Assembly (NCBI RefSeq): GCF_036013525.1
Contig: NZ_CP107853.1
Coordinates: 6,510,001-6,574,000, forward strand
Length of the DNA stretch: 64,000 nucleotides
DNA from: Nonomuraea sp. NBC_00507
GTDB lineage: Bacteria; Actinomycetota; Actinomycetes; Streptosporangiales; Streptosporangiaceae
Direction of reading: 5' to 3'
Shown: positions 23,930 to 32,238 of the stretch, one piece after another
Position numbering within the stretch: the first letter of the stretch is position 1
How the letters are laid out: every line of letters begins with the position of its first letter
Translations under genes and position numbers: made by a program
Notes under the pieces: model-generated
What the model saw: the letters and a program-made list of their open reading frames with translations, nothing else
Databases searched by the model: none
Told to the model about the DNA's origin: nothing

Positions 23930-25156
23930 GTGAACAAAAGCCTCATTGATGCCAGACGTGCCCGTGTCGGAGTGTTCGGGTTCTTCTTCCTTGCCGGGTT
24001 GGTGATGGGTCTGTGGGCGGCCGGGTTGCCGTCGCTGAACGACCGGCTCGACCTCGGCCCCGCCCGGCTCGGCAGCGTCCTGCTGCTGATCTCGGGCGGG
24101 GCGCTGGTGTCGATGCTGGTGGCCGGTCCGCTGGTGGACCGGTGGTCGAGCCGGCGCGTGTGCTGGATCGCCGGGCCCTTCTCCGGCCTCGTGCTGCTCG
24201 GGCCCGCGCTCGCGTCCTCGTACGGGGCACTGGCGGCGCTCGCGGTCGTGTTCGGGATCGGGCTGGGGGTGACCGAGGTCGCCATGAACGCCCATTCCGT
24301 CGAGGTCGAGCGCCGTTACGGCCGGCCGATCATCTCCGCCTTCCACGGGACGTGGAGCCTGGGCGGGGCCGCCGGGGGTGCGCTGACCTCACTGGTCCTG
24401 CGGGCCGAAGTGGACGCTCAGGTGTTGTTGGTCGTGGCGGCAGTGGTGGTGCCGTTCCTGTACCTCCCCGCGGCGCGGCTGCTGCTCCCCGACGTGCCGG
24501 AGCACACCTCGCCCGAGTCCGGCGCCCCGCAGGAGGGCTCCTCGCTGCGGTGGGGGCTGATCGCGCTGCTGGGGCTGGCGGCCTTCGCCGGGCATCTGAG
24601 TGAAGGGGCGGCCATCGACTGGGCGGCGCTGCACGCTCGGTGGGTGCTGGATACCGATCCGGCGGCGGCGCCGCTGGCGTACACGATCTTCTCGGTGGCC
24701 ATGACGACCGTGCGGCTGATGGGGGACCCGATCAGGGCCCGGCTCGGGTCCGTGCGCACCATCCAGCTGGCCGGGCTGTTCGCCACCGTCGGGTACGTGC
24801 TCGTCCTGCTCGCGCCGCTGGCCGGGGAGATGCTGCGGGTGGCGTGCGCGTGGACCGGGTGGGCGCTGGCCGGGGTGGGGCTGGCCACCGTGGTGCCGGT
24901 GTTGTTCAGCGCGGTGGGCGCGGCCGGCGGCCGGGTCGGGCGTGCCCTGGCCATGGTGACGGCCTTCGGCTACTCGGGGCTGCTGCTCGGGCCCGCCGTG
25001 CTGGGGTACGTCGCCGAGGCGTCGTCGCTGCCGGTCGCCCTCATCATCCCCGCGGTGCTGGCCGCCGTGGTGACACTCGCCGGCATGCCCGCCATCCGCT
25101 CGCTGCTCCGCCACTCGACGCCGGCCGCTCCCATCCCTGAGCCCGTACGCGACTGA
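23930..25156 (+). CDS. MFS transporter (YbjJ-like)
   Basis: A 408-residue 12-helix major facilitator. The loop between helices 2 and 3 is GPLVDRWSSRRVCW, the MFS motif A. The run VFGIGLGVTEVAMNAHSVEVERRYGRP followed by FHGTWSLGGAAGG is typical of the YbjJ-type family, whose members are often linked with sugar or nucleoside regulators. GTG at 23930, likely leaderless. The divergent ROK regulator suggests it moves a sugar-like compound, in or out; direction cannot be told. Confidence 0.88.
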   Translation: MNKSLIDARRARVGVFGFFFLAGLVMGLWAAGLPSLNDRLDLGPARLGSVLLLISGGALVSMLVAGPLVDRWSSRRVCWIAGPFSGLVLLGPALASSYGALAALAVVFGIGLGVTEVAMNAHSVEVERRYGRPIISAFHGTWSLGGAAGGALTSLVLRAEVDAQVLLVVAAVVVPFLYLPAARLLLPDVPEHTSPESGAPQEGSSLRWGLIALLGLAAFAGHLSEGAAIDWAALHARWVLDTDPAAAPLAYTIFSVAMTTVRLMGDPIRARLGSVRTIQLAGLFATVGYVLVLLAPLAGEMLRVACAWTGWALAGVGLATVVPVLFSAVGAAGGRVGRALAMVTAFGYSGLLLGPAVLGYVAEASSLPVALIIPAVLAAVVTLAGMPAIRSLLRHSTPAAPIPEPVRD

Positions 25157-25177
25157 CGTCCGGCGACCGCCGTCCGC

Positions 25178-26344
25178 TCAAGATCGACCGCAGGTCTCCG
25201 GGCAGAACGTGACCTCGGGGTAGCGCGGTGACGGCTTGTCCAGGAGGGGCTGCCGCTGCGATTTCAGGTGCTGGTCGAGGAAGGCCGCCACGTAGGTGCG
25301 CGTGAGCTCGGCGGCGCGCGCCGCGGCCAGAACGCCGTAGGGGGACTTGATGCCGAGGGCGCCCCCCACCACCGGGCCGTCGGTGAAGGACTGATGTTCC
25401 CCGCCCGTCAGCACGATCCAGCGCTTCCACCCGGTCAGCAGCTTCCAGTCGCGGTCCCACGTGGAGTCGCGGCCTCCGGGGACGTGCTGCGGTGAACCTA
25501 GGAACATGAACGGCCGGGAGAACCCGCTCTTGGGGATCCGGGCGTAGGTGGTGCCGTCCATGTCGATCCCGGCCCGTACCCGGGAGTCCTTCACCATGGC
25601 CGCCACCGCGCTGGCTCCGCCGATCGACTGGCCCACCATCGCGATCCTGGAGCGGTCGATCCGGTCGGAGCCGTCCCACTTCGTCCTCAGCTGGTCGAGC
25701 ACGAAGGAGACGTCGGCCGCCCGGCCCTGGACCACGCCCGTGCCGAAGCCAGGGTCGGTGTCGCTGTCGCAGGCGATGCACTCGGCGACCCGCCCGTCGG
25801 CCAGGGTCGTGGCGTAGCTCTCGTAGGTGTGGTCGATCCCGGCCACGACGTACCCGCGGCTGGCCAGATCCTCGGCCAGGGACGTGAGCGTGCTCATCGG
25901 ATTGGTGAAGCCGGGGGAGAGCACCACCAGCGGAAGCTTCCGCCCCGTGGGTTCGGCGTCTTTGATGGCGTTCGTGCGCGTCTTGCTCAGCGTGTCGTCC
26001 GGGACGCCCGTGACCCGATAGCGCCTCATGGCGAGCTCCGATTCCTTCGGTGTCATGTACGGCGCACGCTCCCCGTCCCGCTGCTTGGCCGGATACCACA
26101 GGGTGACCTTGAGCTCCCTGGCGTCGACGTCGAGGTTCCACGGATCGGGGCGAGAAGTGTCCTTCATGTACACGGCGGTGGTACCGACCGGATGGGCGCC
26201 GGTGGGGGCGGGCAGGGTCGCGGGGCCGGCCGGCGTGGGCGACGGGGCGGCGGACCGGGGCGGCGTGGGCGCTGAGCAGGCGGACGCGGCGAGGACGGCC
26301 AGTCCTGCGGCGACTGCCAGGAGGTGTCTCATCGAGAGGTCCAT
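25178..26344 (-). CDS. Alpha/beta-hydrolase lipoprotein (PAF-acetylhydrolase-like)
   Basis: A 388-residue exported hydrolase. Lipobox at about residue 20-23 (AASAC) followed by SAPTPPRSAAP. The core has LPLVVLSPGFTNPMSTLTSLAEDLASRGYVV, nucleophile elbow GQSIGGAS, and a catalytic-His candidate in GGEHQSFTD, as in platelet-activating-factor acetylhydrolase-like esterases. It is the last gene of the GntR-ABC operon; its ATG at 26344 directly abuts the S41 protease stop codon (a second ATG at 26332 is possible). Its substrate, perhaps a lipid ester or short acyl ester, is unknown. Confidence 0.85.
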   Translation of the reverse strand: MDLSMRHLLAVAAGLAVLAASACSAPTPPRSAAPSPTPAGPATLPAPTGAHPVGTTAVYMKDTSRPDPWNLDVDARELKVTLWYPAKQRDGERAPYMTPKESELAMRRYRVTGVPDDTLSKTRTNAIKDAEPTGRKLPLVVLSPGFTNPMSTLTSLAEDLASRGYVVAGIDHTYESYATTLADGRVAECIACDSDTDPGFGTGVVQGRAADVSFVLDQLRTKWDGSDRIDRSRIAMVGQSIGGASAVAAMVKDSRVRAGIDMDGTTYARIPKSGFSRPFMFLGSPQHVPGGRDSTWDRDWKLLTGWKRWIVLTGGEHQSFTDGPVVGGALGIKSPYGVLAAARAAELTRTYVAAFLDQHLKSQRQPLLDKPSPRYPEVTFCPETCGRS

Positions 26345-27763
26345 TCACTTCTGAAGCAAGGTCATGGCCTTGGCCAGGGCGGGGTCGCGCCCGGCGGCCG
26401 CGTCCTCCGGAGTCAGGGGCACGTGGTGGTCGGGGGGCACGCCGATCCGGTCGATCACCTCACGGTTGGGCCCCAGGTGGTGCCTGGCGGGGAAGCCCAG
26501 TGTGGTGTTGTTGCTCAGCAGGTACGCCTGCGCCGGGCCGGAGATGACCCCGGCGGTTCTGGTGCCGACCACCTGGCCGATACGCAGGTCCTTGACCGCG
26601 GAGCTGACGTGCTCGCAGGCCGAGGCGCAACTGCGGTCGGTGAGCACCACCAGCGGCAGGTCGAGCAGCTCGACGGTGTCGTCGGTCCGCATGGATGCGC
26701 ACGTGCCGTCCACGGTGCACACGTAGGCGGTGACCTTGCCATGGACGAACGCGCTCACCAGCCGAATCGCCTCCGTGGGGCTGCCGCCGCCGTTGCCGCG
26801 CAGGTCCAGCACGACGCCGGTGAGGGTCCGGCCGGTGCGCAGCCTGGAGATCGCCTTGAAAGCCCTGTCCGCGGCGTCGGGAGCGAACCCGCGCACCCGT
26901 ACGTAGGCGATGCCGTCGTCCAGCAGCTTCGACTGCACCACTTGCAGGGCGGCCAGATCCCGCTGGAACAGGCCGGGCTTGAGCGTGACACGCCAGCGAC
27001 GGCCGGTGCTCTGCCGCAGGAGCCGCAGCTGGACCGGGCGCGCCTCCGGATACCGCGGGTAGAGGGCGGCGATCGCGGGGGTGGATTTCCCGTCGATGAA
27101 GGGCGCGGACCCGTTGATCGATTCGATGATGTCGCCCGGGCGCACTCCGGCCGCCTGCGCCGCGCCGCCCTGCACGGCGGTGACGAACAGCGGAGGGAGG
27201 GCGACGCCGGGGTTGCCGTCCACCTGCGGGCCGTTGACGTTCGCCTCCAAGCCCAGGCCGTAGCCGTCGCCGTCGTAATGGTCGGGGTGCCGCTTGGTGT
27301 CGTGCGTCCAGCGGGCGTGGTTGTCGCCGAGGGCGGCCACGATGGCCTCGAGGGTGACGACGGCCAGCTTGTCGCGGAGGTCGGGGACCTGATCGACAGT
27401 CTTGCGGTAGACGGCCTCGAAAGCGGTCCAGTCGGCTTTCCGGTCACCGGTCAGCGCCGGCATGGTGGCCTCGGGCAGGTCGCGCCCGTTGCGGTTGAGC
27501 TCCTGCGTCAGGGCGATGAATCCGGCGGTCAGCAGCGAGCGGGCGTCCAGCGTGGCGCCGCTGTAGTAGTTGCCGAGGATGCAGAAGTACGCCTGCTCGA
27601 TGACGTCGACCGTGGTGGCCGTCTCCGCCCCGGGCGGTCTCTGGGGCGGCGCGCAGACCGTGCTGGCTTCCGTGCTCGCTTGGCTGCGCGGCGGCGTCGG
27701 CGCCGTGCAGGCCGCCGCCAGGAGGAGAGCGAGCCCCGCGGTCGCGGTCCTGAGAACGGTCAT
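26345..27763 (-). CDS. S41 family (tail-specific protease-like) lipoprotein
   Basis: A 472-residue exported serine peptidase of the C-terminal-processing type. Lipobox AAAC at about residue 18 is followed by TAPTPPRSQAS, nearly the same as the next gene's N-terminus. A PDZ domain is present (AAGVRPGDIIESINGSAPF), then the catalytic region with VVLDLRGNGGGSPTEAIRL and the Ser segment LTDRSCASACEHVSSAVKDL. ATG at 27763 overlaps the permease stop (ATGA). It may process a peptide handled by the adjacent ABC exporter; that is inference. Confidence 0.88.
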   Translation of the reverse strand: MTVLRTATAGLALLLAAACTAPTPPRSQASTEASTVCAPPQRPPGAETATTVDVIEQAYFCILGNYYSGATLDARSLLTAGFIALTQELNRNGRDLPEATMPALTGDRKADWTAFEAVYRKTVDQVPDLRDKLAVVTLEAIVAALGDNHARWTHDTKRHPDHYDGDGYGLGLEANVNGPQVDGNPGVALPPLFVTAVQGGAAQAAGVRPGDIIESINGSAPFIDGKSTPAIAALYPRYPEARPVQLRLLRQSTGRRWRVTLKPGLFQRDLAALQVVQSKLLDDGIAYVRVRGFAPDAADRAFKAISRLRTGRTLTGVVLDLRGNGGGSPTEAIRLVSAFVHGKVTAYVCTVDGTCASMRTDDTVELLDLPLVVLTDRSCASACEHVSSAVKDLRIGQVVGTRTAGVISGPAQAYLLSNNTTLGFPARHHLGPNREVIDRIGVPPDHHVPLTPEDAAAGRDPALAKAMTLLQK

Positions 27764-28818
27764 GCCAGGCGCCTCCGGATCCACCAGAAGGACAACCAGG
27801 TCAAGCCGAGGGTGAGGAGGGTGTAGATCCCGATCTCGATCCACTGGAAGGGCCAGAACCGCTCGAGGGGCTGGTAGGTCGCCTGCTGCCGGTAGCCGAG
27901 CCGGTTGATCTCGGCCATGCAGGCGTCCCCGCCGCCTGCCGCCGCCGACGGCGCGCAGGGGCCCGAGGTGGTGGAGACCTGGAGGTCGGCTTCTTCGCCG
28001 CTGCCGGCGATCGTGCGTCCGGACGGATCGACCAGGTTGCTGGACAGGACCCAGGCGCCCGCGTGGCCGGGAACGGCCGAATCCAGGGCGAGGTGCGCGG
28101 GTCCGCCTCCGTTCGCGTCCCGGGATATGCCGAAGTTATCCACGTTCACCCGGCCGAGCTCGAAGGTCGACGTGACAGGAGGGATCAGGTGGGGCCGGAC
28201 CAGCAGCGGCATGGCCAGCTGGATCGCGGCGAAGACGGCCAGGGTGAGGGCCATGGCGGGCAGCGTGCGGCGGACCAGCATGCCCACGGTCACGCCGAGG
28301 ACGAAGGCGAAGGCCGCATACCCTATCGGGGCGATGCCGCGCGCGCTGAACACCAGGGGAGTCATCAGCGCCCAGTCCGGAGCGGCCGACTTGTCCAGAG
28401 GATCGGACCACCAGGTCACCGCGAGACCGCACAGGCAGGCGGCGGCCACGGCGGTCAGGCCGGTGAGCCCGAGCTTGACCGTCAGCCAGCGGCCACGGGT
28501 GACGCTCTGGTTCCACACCAGCAGGTGCGTGCCCGCCTCCAGCTCGCGGGTGATCAATGGTGCTCCCCAGAAGAGCCCGACCAGGGCCGGCAGGAGCAGC
28601 ACGACGAGGATGACGGCCATGAACGGGGTCTGATACTCGTCGAAGAAGCGGTCGAAGAACTGGTCGCAGGTGTTGTCCGGGGTGCAGTCGGCGATCCCGG
28701 AGGAGTAGCGGGAGGCCAGGCCGGGGCCGGTCAGGGCCAGGGCGGCGGTGAGGATGGCGAGGACGGCGGCCATCATGACGGCCGAGCCGCGGAACTGGCG
28801 CCAGGTCAGCCAGATCAT
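27760..28818 (-). CDS. ABC-2 type transporter permease
   Basis: A 352-residue membrane subunit with about six helices. It begins MIWLTWRQFRGSAVMMAAVL, as do many actinomycete ABC-2 permeases encoded next to YtrA-type regulators. A large extracellular loop lies between the last two helices (about 215-320) and contains a cysteine pair, and a short one between helices 1 and 2 has CTPDNTC. It is coupled on both sides by ATGA overlaps with the ATPase and the S41 protease. The likely role is export of, or resistance to, a membrane-active compound. Confidence 0.87.
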   Translation of the reverse strand: MIWLTWRQFRGSAVMMAAVLAILTAALALTGPGLASRYSSGIADCTPDNTCDQFFDRFFDEYQTPFMAVILVVLLLPALVGLFWGAPLITRELEAGTHLLVWNQSVTRGRWLTVKLGLTGLTAVAAACLCGLAVTWWSDPLDKSAAPDWALMTPLVFSARGIAPIGYAAFAFVLGVTVGMLVRRTLPAMALTLAVFAAIQLAMPLLVRPHLIPPVTSTFELGRVNVDNFGISRDANGGGPAHLALDSAVPGHAGAWVLSSNLVDPSGRTIAGSGEEADLQVSTTSGPCAPSAAAGGGDACMAEINRLGYRQQATYQPLERFWPFQWIEIGIYTLLTLGLTWLSFWWIRRRLA

Positions 28819-29705
28819 CGCTGCACCTCCAGGGCGACTCGCCGGTTCTCGGCGGTGTGCTTGTCCATGTAGGCGAGGACCAGGTCCTCCAGGCTGAGCT
28901 GGGTGACCGTCCAGGCGGGGTCGTGGATCGGGGCGTCGGTACGGACCACGAACGTGCTCTGCCGGTCGGTGTGGCGGGCGGAGACCACGTGCTGGTCGGC
29001 GGGGAGGCGGTCGGGATCGCGGCGCGGGCCGGTGAGCCGGTGATGGGTGGCCAGCAGCTTGTCGGTCTCCCCGGCGACCTGGACGCGGGAGTCGACGAGC
29101 ACGATCAGGAAGTCGCAGACCCGTTCCAGGTCCGAGACCAGGTGGGAGGAGAGCACCACGCTGAACGCGTGCTCGACCGTGGCCTCCATCAGCCCTTGCA
29201 GGAACTCCCGGCGGGCCAGCGGGTCGAGCGAGGCCACGGGCTCGTCCAGGATCAGCAACTCGGGCCGTTTGGCCAGGCCCAGGGTGAGGGCGAGCTGAGC
29301 GCGCTCGCCACCCGACAGCTTGCCCGCCCGTCGGGTGGGGACGAGACCCAGCTGCGCCATGCGTTCCCGCGCTAAGGCGGCGTCCCAGCGGAGGTTGAGC
29401 CGTGCACCCAACCGCAGGTGATCGGCGATGGTCAGGCCCGCGTAGACGGGGGTGTCCTGGGCGACGAACCCGACCCTGGCCAGCTGCGCGGGCGTGCCCC
29501 CGGGCCGCCCGCCGAGCACGGTGATGCCACCCGCGGTCGGTTCGAGCTGGCCGCTCGCCAGCTTCAGCAGCGTGGTCTTGCCGGCTCCGTTGGGTCCCAC
29601 CAACCCGACGACGTGGCCGGCCGGGATGTCCACGGTGCAGTCGCGCAGCGCCCAGCGCTTGCCGTACTTCTTGCCCAATCCCTGGGCCTGCAGGACAGAA
29701 CTCAC
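28815..29705 (-). CDS. ABC transporter ATP-binding protein
   Basis: A 296-residue nucleotide-binding subunit. Walker A GPNGAGKTTLLK (residues 36-47), Q-loop FVAQDTPV, signature LSGGERAQLAL, Walker B ELLILDEPVASLDP and a switch histidine in VVLSSHLVSDLERVCDF. The C-terminal 70 residues form an extra domain typical of ABC-2 drug or peptide exporters. It overlaps the GntR gene upstream and the permease downstream by four bases each. Confidence 0.94.
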   Translation of the reverse strand: MSSVLQAQGLGKKYGKRWALRDCTVDIPAGHVVGLVGPNGAGKTTLLKLASGQLEPTAGGITVLGGRPGGTPAQLARVGFVAQDTPVYAGLTIADHLRLGARLNLRWDAALARERMAQLGLVPTRRAGKLSGGERAQLALTLGLAKRPELLILDEPVASLDPLARREFLQGLMEATVEHAFSVVLSSHLVSDLERVCDFLIVLVDSRVQVAGETDKLLATHHRLTGPRRDPDRLPADQHVVSARHTDRQSTFVVRTDAPIHDPAWTVTQLSLEDLVLAYMDKHTAENRRVALEVQR

Positions 29706-30106
29706 GCTATGTCCTCCTGAGAGGTGGTCCGAAAGGTGGTCATGAACAGGGCCTCGATGCTCTCGTCGTCGAGACCGGCCCGGCGGGCCTTGGCCAGCCA
29801 GCGCTGCAGGTCCAGCCGCAGCGGGCCGTGCGCGGCCAGCGAGGTGTCGGTCAGCGTCGCCGTCACGAACGTCCCCACCCCTGGCCGGGCGGCGACGAGA
29901 CCCTCGTGCTCGAGTTCCCGGTAGGCCTTGAGCACGGTGTTGGCGTTGATCGCCAATTGCGCCACGACCTCCTTGAGGGTCGGCAGCTGGTCGCCCTCGC
30001 GCAGGATGCCGAGCCGAAGCGCATGCCGTACTTGCTGGACGAGCTGCTGATACGGCGAGAGGCCCGACTTCGCGTCCAGATAGAACTCGATCACGGCTTT
30101 CTCCAT
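29702..30106 (-). CDS. GntR-family regulator, YtrA subfamily
   Basis: A 134-residue repressor with an N-terminal winged HTH (GLSPYQQLVQQVRHALRLGI, then LPTLKEVVAQLAINANTVLKAYRELEHEGLVAARPGVGTF) and a short C-terminal dimer helix pair, the layout of YtrA regulators that control ABC transporter operons. It is the first gene of a five-gene operon. A 26-bp palindrome begins two bases upstream of its ATG, so it most likely represses its own operon. Confidence 0.92.
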   Translation of the reverse strand: MEKAVIEFYLDAKSGLSPYQQLVQQVRHALRLGILREGDQLPTLKEVVAQLAINANTVLKAYRELEHEGLVAARPGVGTFVTATLTDTSLAAHGPLRLDLQRWLAKARRAGLDDESIEALFMTTFRTTSQEDIA

Positions 30107-30107
30107 A

Positions 30108-30133
30108 TATCTAGTGTCCTAGGACTTTAGATA
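30108..30133. promoter_or_regulatory. Palindromic operator for the GntR/ABC operon
   Basis: Outer arms TATCTA (30108-30113) and TAGATA (30128-30133) surround a perfect GTCCTAGGAC core (30116-30125); only the two joining dinucleotides do not pair. The palindrome sits immediately upstream of the GntR ATG and must overlap its promoter. Confidence 0.65.
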
Positions 30134-30254
30134 GTCGCATGTATGGTGCGGGTAAGGAAGCGCGTGAGTGGTTTGCCGTTAGGCGGCCCGACCTGGTGTT
30201 ATGTGATCGTGACTTGACCGGCAAGTTACATCCGGGTTTCATGTGGGCCACACC

Positions 30255-30289
30255 GTAAACGTTTACAGAGACGGGCCGTAAACGTTTAC
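30255..30289. promoter_or_regulatory. Twin LacI-family operators
   Basis: Two identical perfect 12-bp palindromes GTAAACGTTTAC at 30255-30266 and 30278-30289, 23 bp apart centre to centre, 18 bases before the lacI start. The central CG and AT-rich arms are the standard LacI/GalR-family operator pattern. Two sites about two helical turns apart suggest cooperative binding. The 120 bases before them, up to the GntR palindrome, show nothing else I can identify. Confidence 0.85.
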
Positions 30290-30307
30290 ACCAATGGAAG
30301 GACCACC

Positions 30308-31327
30308 TTGGCCGACGGACCCACGATCAACACGATCGCCGAGCGTGCCGGAGTCTCGATCGCCTCCGTCTCGCGGGTGCTGAACGGCCTGCCGACCAGG
30401 CAGGAGACGGTGCGCAAGGTGATGGCGGCCGCCGACGAGCTCGGCTACGTGCGCAACGCCGTGGCCAGGTCGCTCAAGTCCCGCCGCACCCACCAGGTGG
30501 CCTTCGCCATGGCCGACGTGGGCAACCCCGCCTACCTGGCGATGCTGCGCGAGATCCAGCCGGTGCTCAAGGCCGCCGGATACCGGCTCGTGCTGCACTC
30601 CACCGACGCCGTCGTGGCCGACGAGATCGACGTGCTGCACAGCCTGGGCGAGCGGTACGTGGACGGCCTCATCATGAGCCCGCTGCGGGTCACCGAGGCC
30701 CACCTGGAGATGCTGGCCGCCGCCAGGGCCCCCGTCGTGATCATCGGCTCGGTGCCGGAGGGCACGCGGGTGGACAACGTACGGGCCGACTCGCGCACCG
30801 GCGTCAAGCTCGCCATCGACCATCTGCACGAGCTCGGCCGCCGCCGCATCGGCATGATCAACGGCCCGCTCGACACGGTGCCCGGGGCCGCCCGCGGGGC
30901 CGCGTACCGGGAGGCGCTCGGCGACCTCGGCCTGCCCTACGACGAGGACCTCGTGCAGATCGGCGACTTCTACCGCGCGGAGGGCGCCCGCGCGGTGGCG
31001 GCGCTGCTCGACCGGGTCCCCGACGTGGACGCGCTGATGTGCGCCAACGACCTGATCGCCCTCGGCGCGCTGGACGTGCTGCGGGCCGCGGGCCGCCGGG
31101 TGCCGGACAACGTGGCGGTGGCCGGCATGGACGACACCGACCTGGCGGCCGCTTCCTGGCCGTCGCTGACCAGCGTGTCGCTCGGCTCGGCCGAGCGCGG
31201 CAAGGCGGCCGCCGAGCTGCTGCTCGACCGGCTGCAGGGCGGCGACCGCGAGCCCAGGGTGGTCACCGTGCCGCCCCGCCTCGTCATCCGCGCCTCCTCC
31301 CGCCCAGAGGAAGGGGACGCGGCGTGA
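30308..31327 (+). CDS. LacI family repressor of the ARH/ribokinase operon
   Basis: A 339-residue regulator: HTH and hinge helix at residues 5-60 (TINTIAERAGVSIASVSRVL, then NAVARSLKSRRT) and a periplasmic-binding-like sugar domain (FAMADVGNPAYLAMLREIQP to the C-terminus). TTG start at 30308 lies six bases after GGAAGGA. Two matching operators lie just upstream, so it is autoregulated. It overlaps the first permease gene (GTGA). The effector is probably the imported sugar or ribose. Confidence 0.94.
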   Translation: MADGPTINTIAERAGVSIASVSRVLNGLPTRQETVRKVMAAADELGYVRNAVARSLKSRRTHQVAFAMADVGNPAYLAMLREIQPVLKAAGYRLVLHSTDAVVADEIDVLHSLGERYVDGLIMSPLRVTEAHLEMLAAARAPVVIIGSVPEGTRVDNVRADSRTGVKLAIDHLHELGRRRIGMINGPLDTVPGAARGAAYREALGDLGLPYDEDLVQIGDFYRAEGARAVAALLDRVPDVDALMCANDLIALGALDVLRAAGRRVPDNVAVAGMDDTDLAAASWPSLTSVSLGSAERGKAAAELLLDRLQGGDREPRVVTVPPRLVIRASSRPEEGDAA

Positions 31328-32238
31328 CGGCGACCGCGACCAGGCCCGCGCCGCCGCGCCGCCCGCACGGGCGGCCCAGGGGGATCTCGCGCAAGACCCG
31401 TGAGATGTGGCTGCTCATGCTGCCCGCCCTGGTGCCGGTGCTGCTGTTCAGTGTGGGCCCGCTGCTCTACGGCATCGGCCTGGCCTTCACCGACGCCCGC
31501 AACACCCGCAACCACGAGACGAGCTTCGTCGGCCTGGAGAACCTCTGGGAGCTGCTGAGCGCGGCCGACTTCTGGTCCTCCTTCCGCATCGGCATGATCT
31601 GGGCCGTCTCGGTGACGGCGCTGCAGTTCCTGGCCGCGCTGGGCCTGGCGCTGCTGCTCAACGAGAACCTGCGGTTCAGGGGCGTGGCCCGGGTGCTGGC
31701 GGTGGTGCCGTGGGCGATGCCGCCGGTGGTCATCGGCCTGATGTGGCGGCTCGTCTACCACCCCGACGCGGGCATCCTGAACAGCCTGCTCGGCACCGAG
31801 ATCAACTGGCTGGCCGACTTCTCGCTCGCACTGCCCGCGATCATCGTGGTCGGCGTCTGGACCGGCATGCCGCAGACCACCGTCGTCCTGCTGGCCGGCC
31901 TGCAGGGCATACCCAAGGAGCTGTACGAGGCCGGCGAGGTGGACGGCGCCGGCCGCTGGCGGCGGTTCTGGAACATCACGCTGCCGCAGCTCCGCCCGGT
32001 CATCGTGGCCATCACCTCGCTCGACTTCGTGTGGAACATCAACCAGTTCGGCCTGGTCTACGTGCTTACGCAGGGCGGACCCGGCGGCCAGACGCGGCTG
32101 CCGATGCTGTTCGCCTACGAGGAGGCGTTCCGCTATCGGTTCGCCGGCTACGCCTCGATGCTGGGCCTGGCCATGGCGATCGTCGTGCTCGCGGTGCTCG
32201 GCCTGTATCTGTGGCGCCAGATGAGGGAGGCCCGATGA
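31324..32238 (+). CDS. ABC sugar importer permease 1 (ARH operon)
   Basis: A 304-residue MalF/UgpA-type permease with six helices and EAA loop PKELYEAGEVDGAGRWRRFWNITLP. The GTG at 31324 overlaps the lacI stop, and its own stop overlaps permease 2 (ATGA). No ATPase gene is present in the operon. It is part of the uptake system feeding the ADP-ribosylglycohydrolase-like enzymes. Confidence 0.93.
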   Translation: MTATATRPAPPRRPHGRPRGISRKTREMWLLMLPALVPVLLFSVGPLLYGIGLAFTDARNTRNHETSFVGLENLWELLSAADFWSSFRIGMIWAVSVTALQFLAALGLALLLNENLRFRGVARVLAVVPWAMPPVVIGLMWRLVYHPDAGILNSLLGTEINWLADFSLALPAIIVVGVWTGMPQTTVVLLAGLQGIPKELYEAGEVDGAGRWRRFWNITLPQLRPVIVAITSLDFVWNINQFGLVYVLTQGGPGGQTRLPMLFAYEEAFRYRFAGYASMLGLAMAIVVLAVLGLYLWRQMREAR

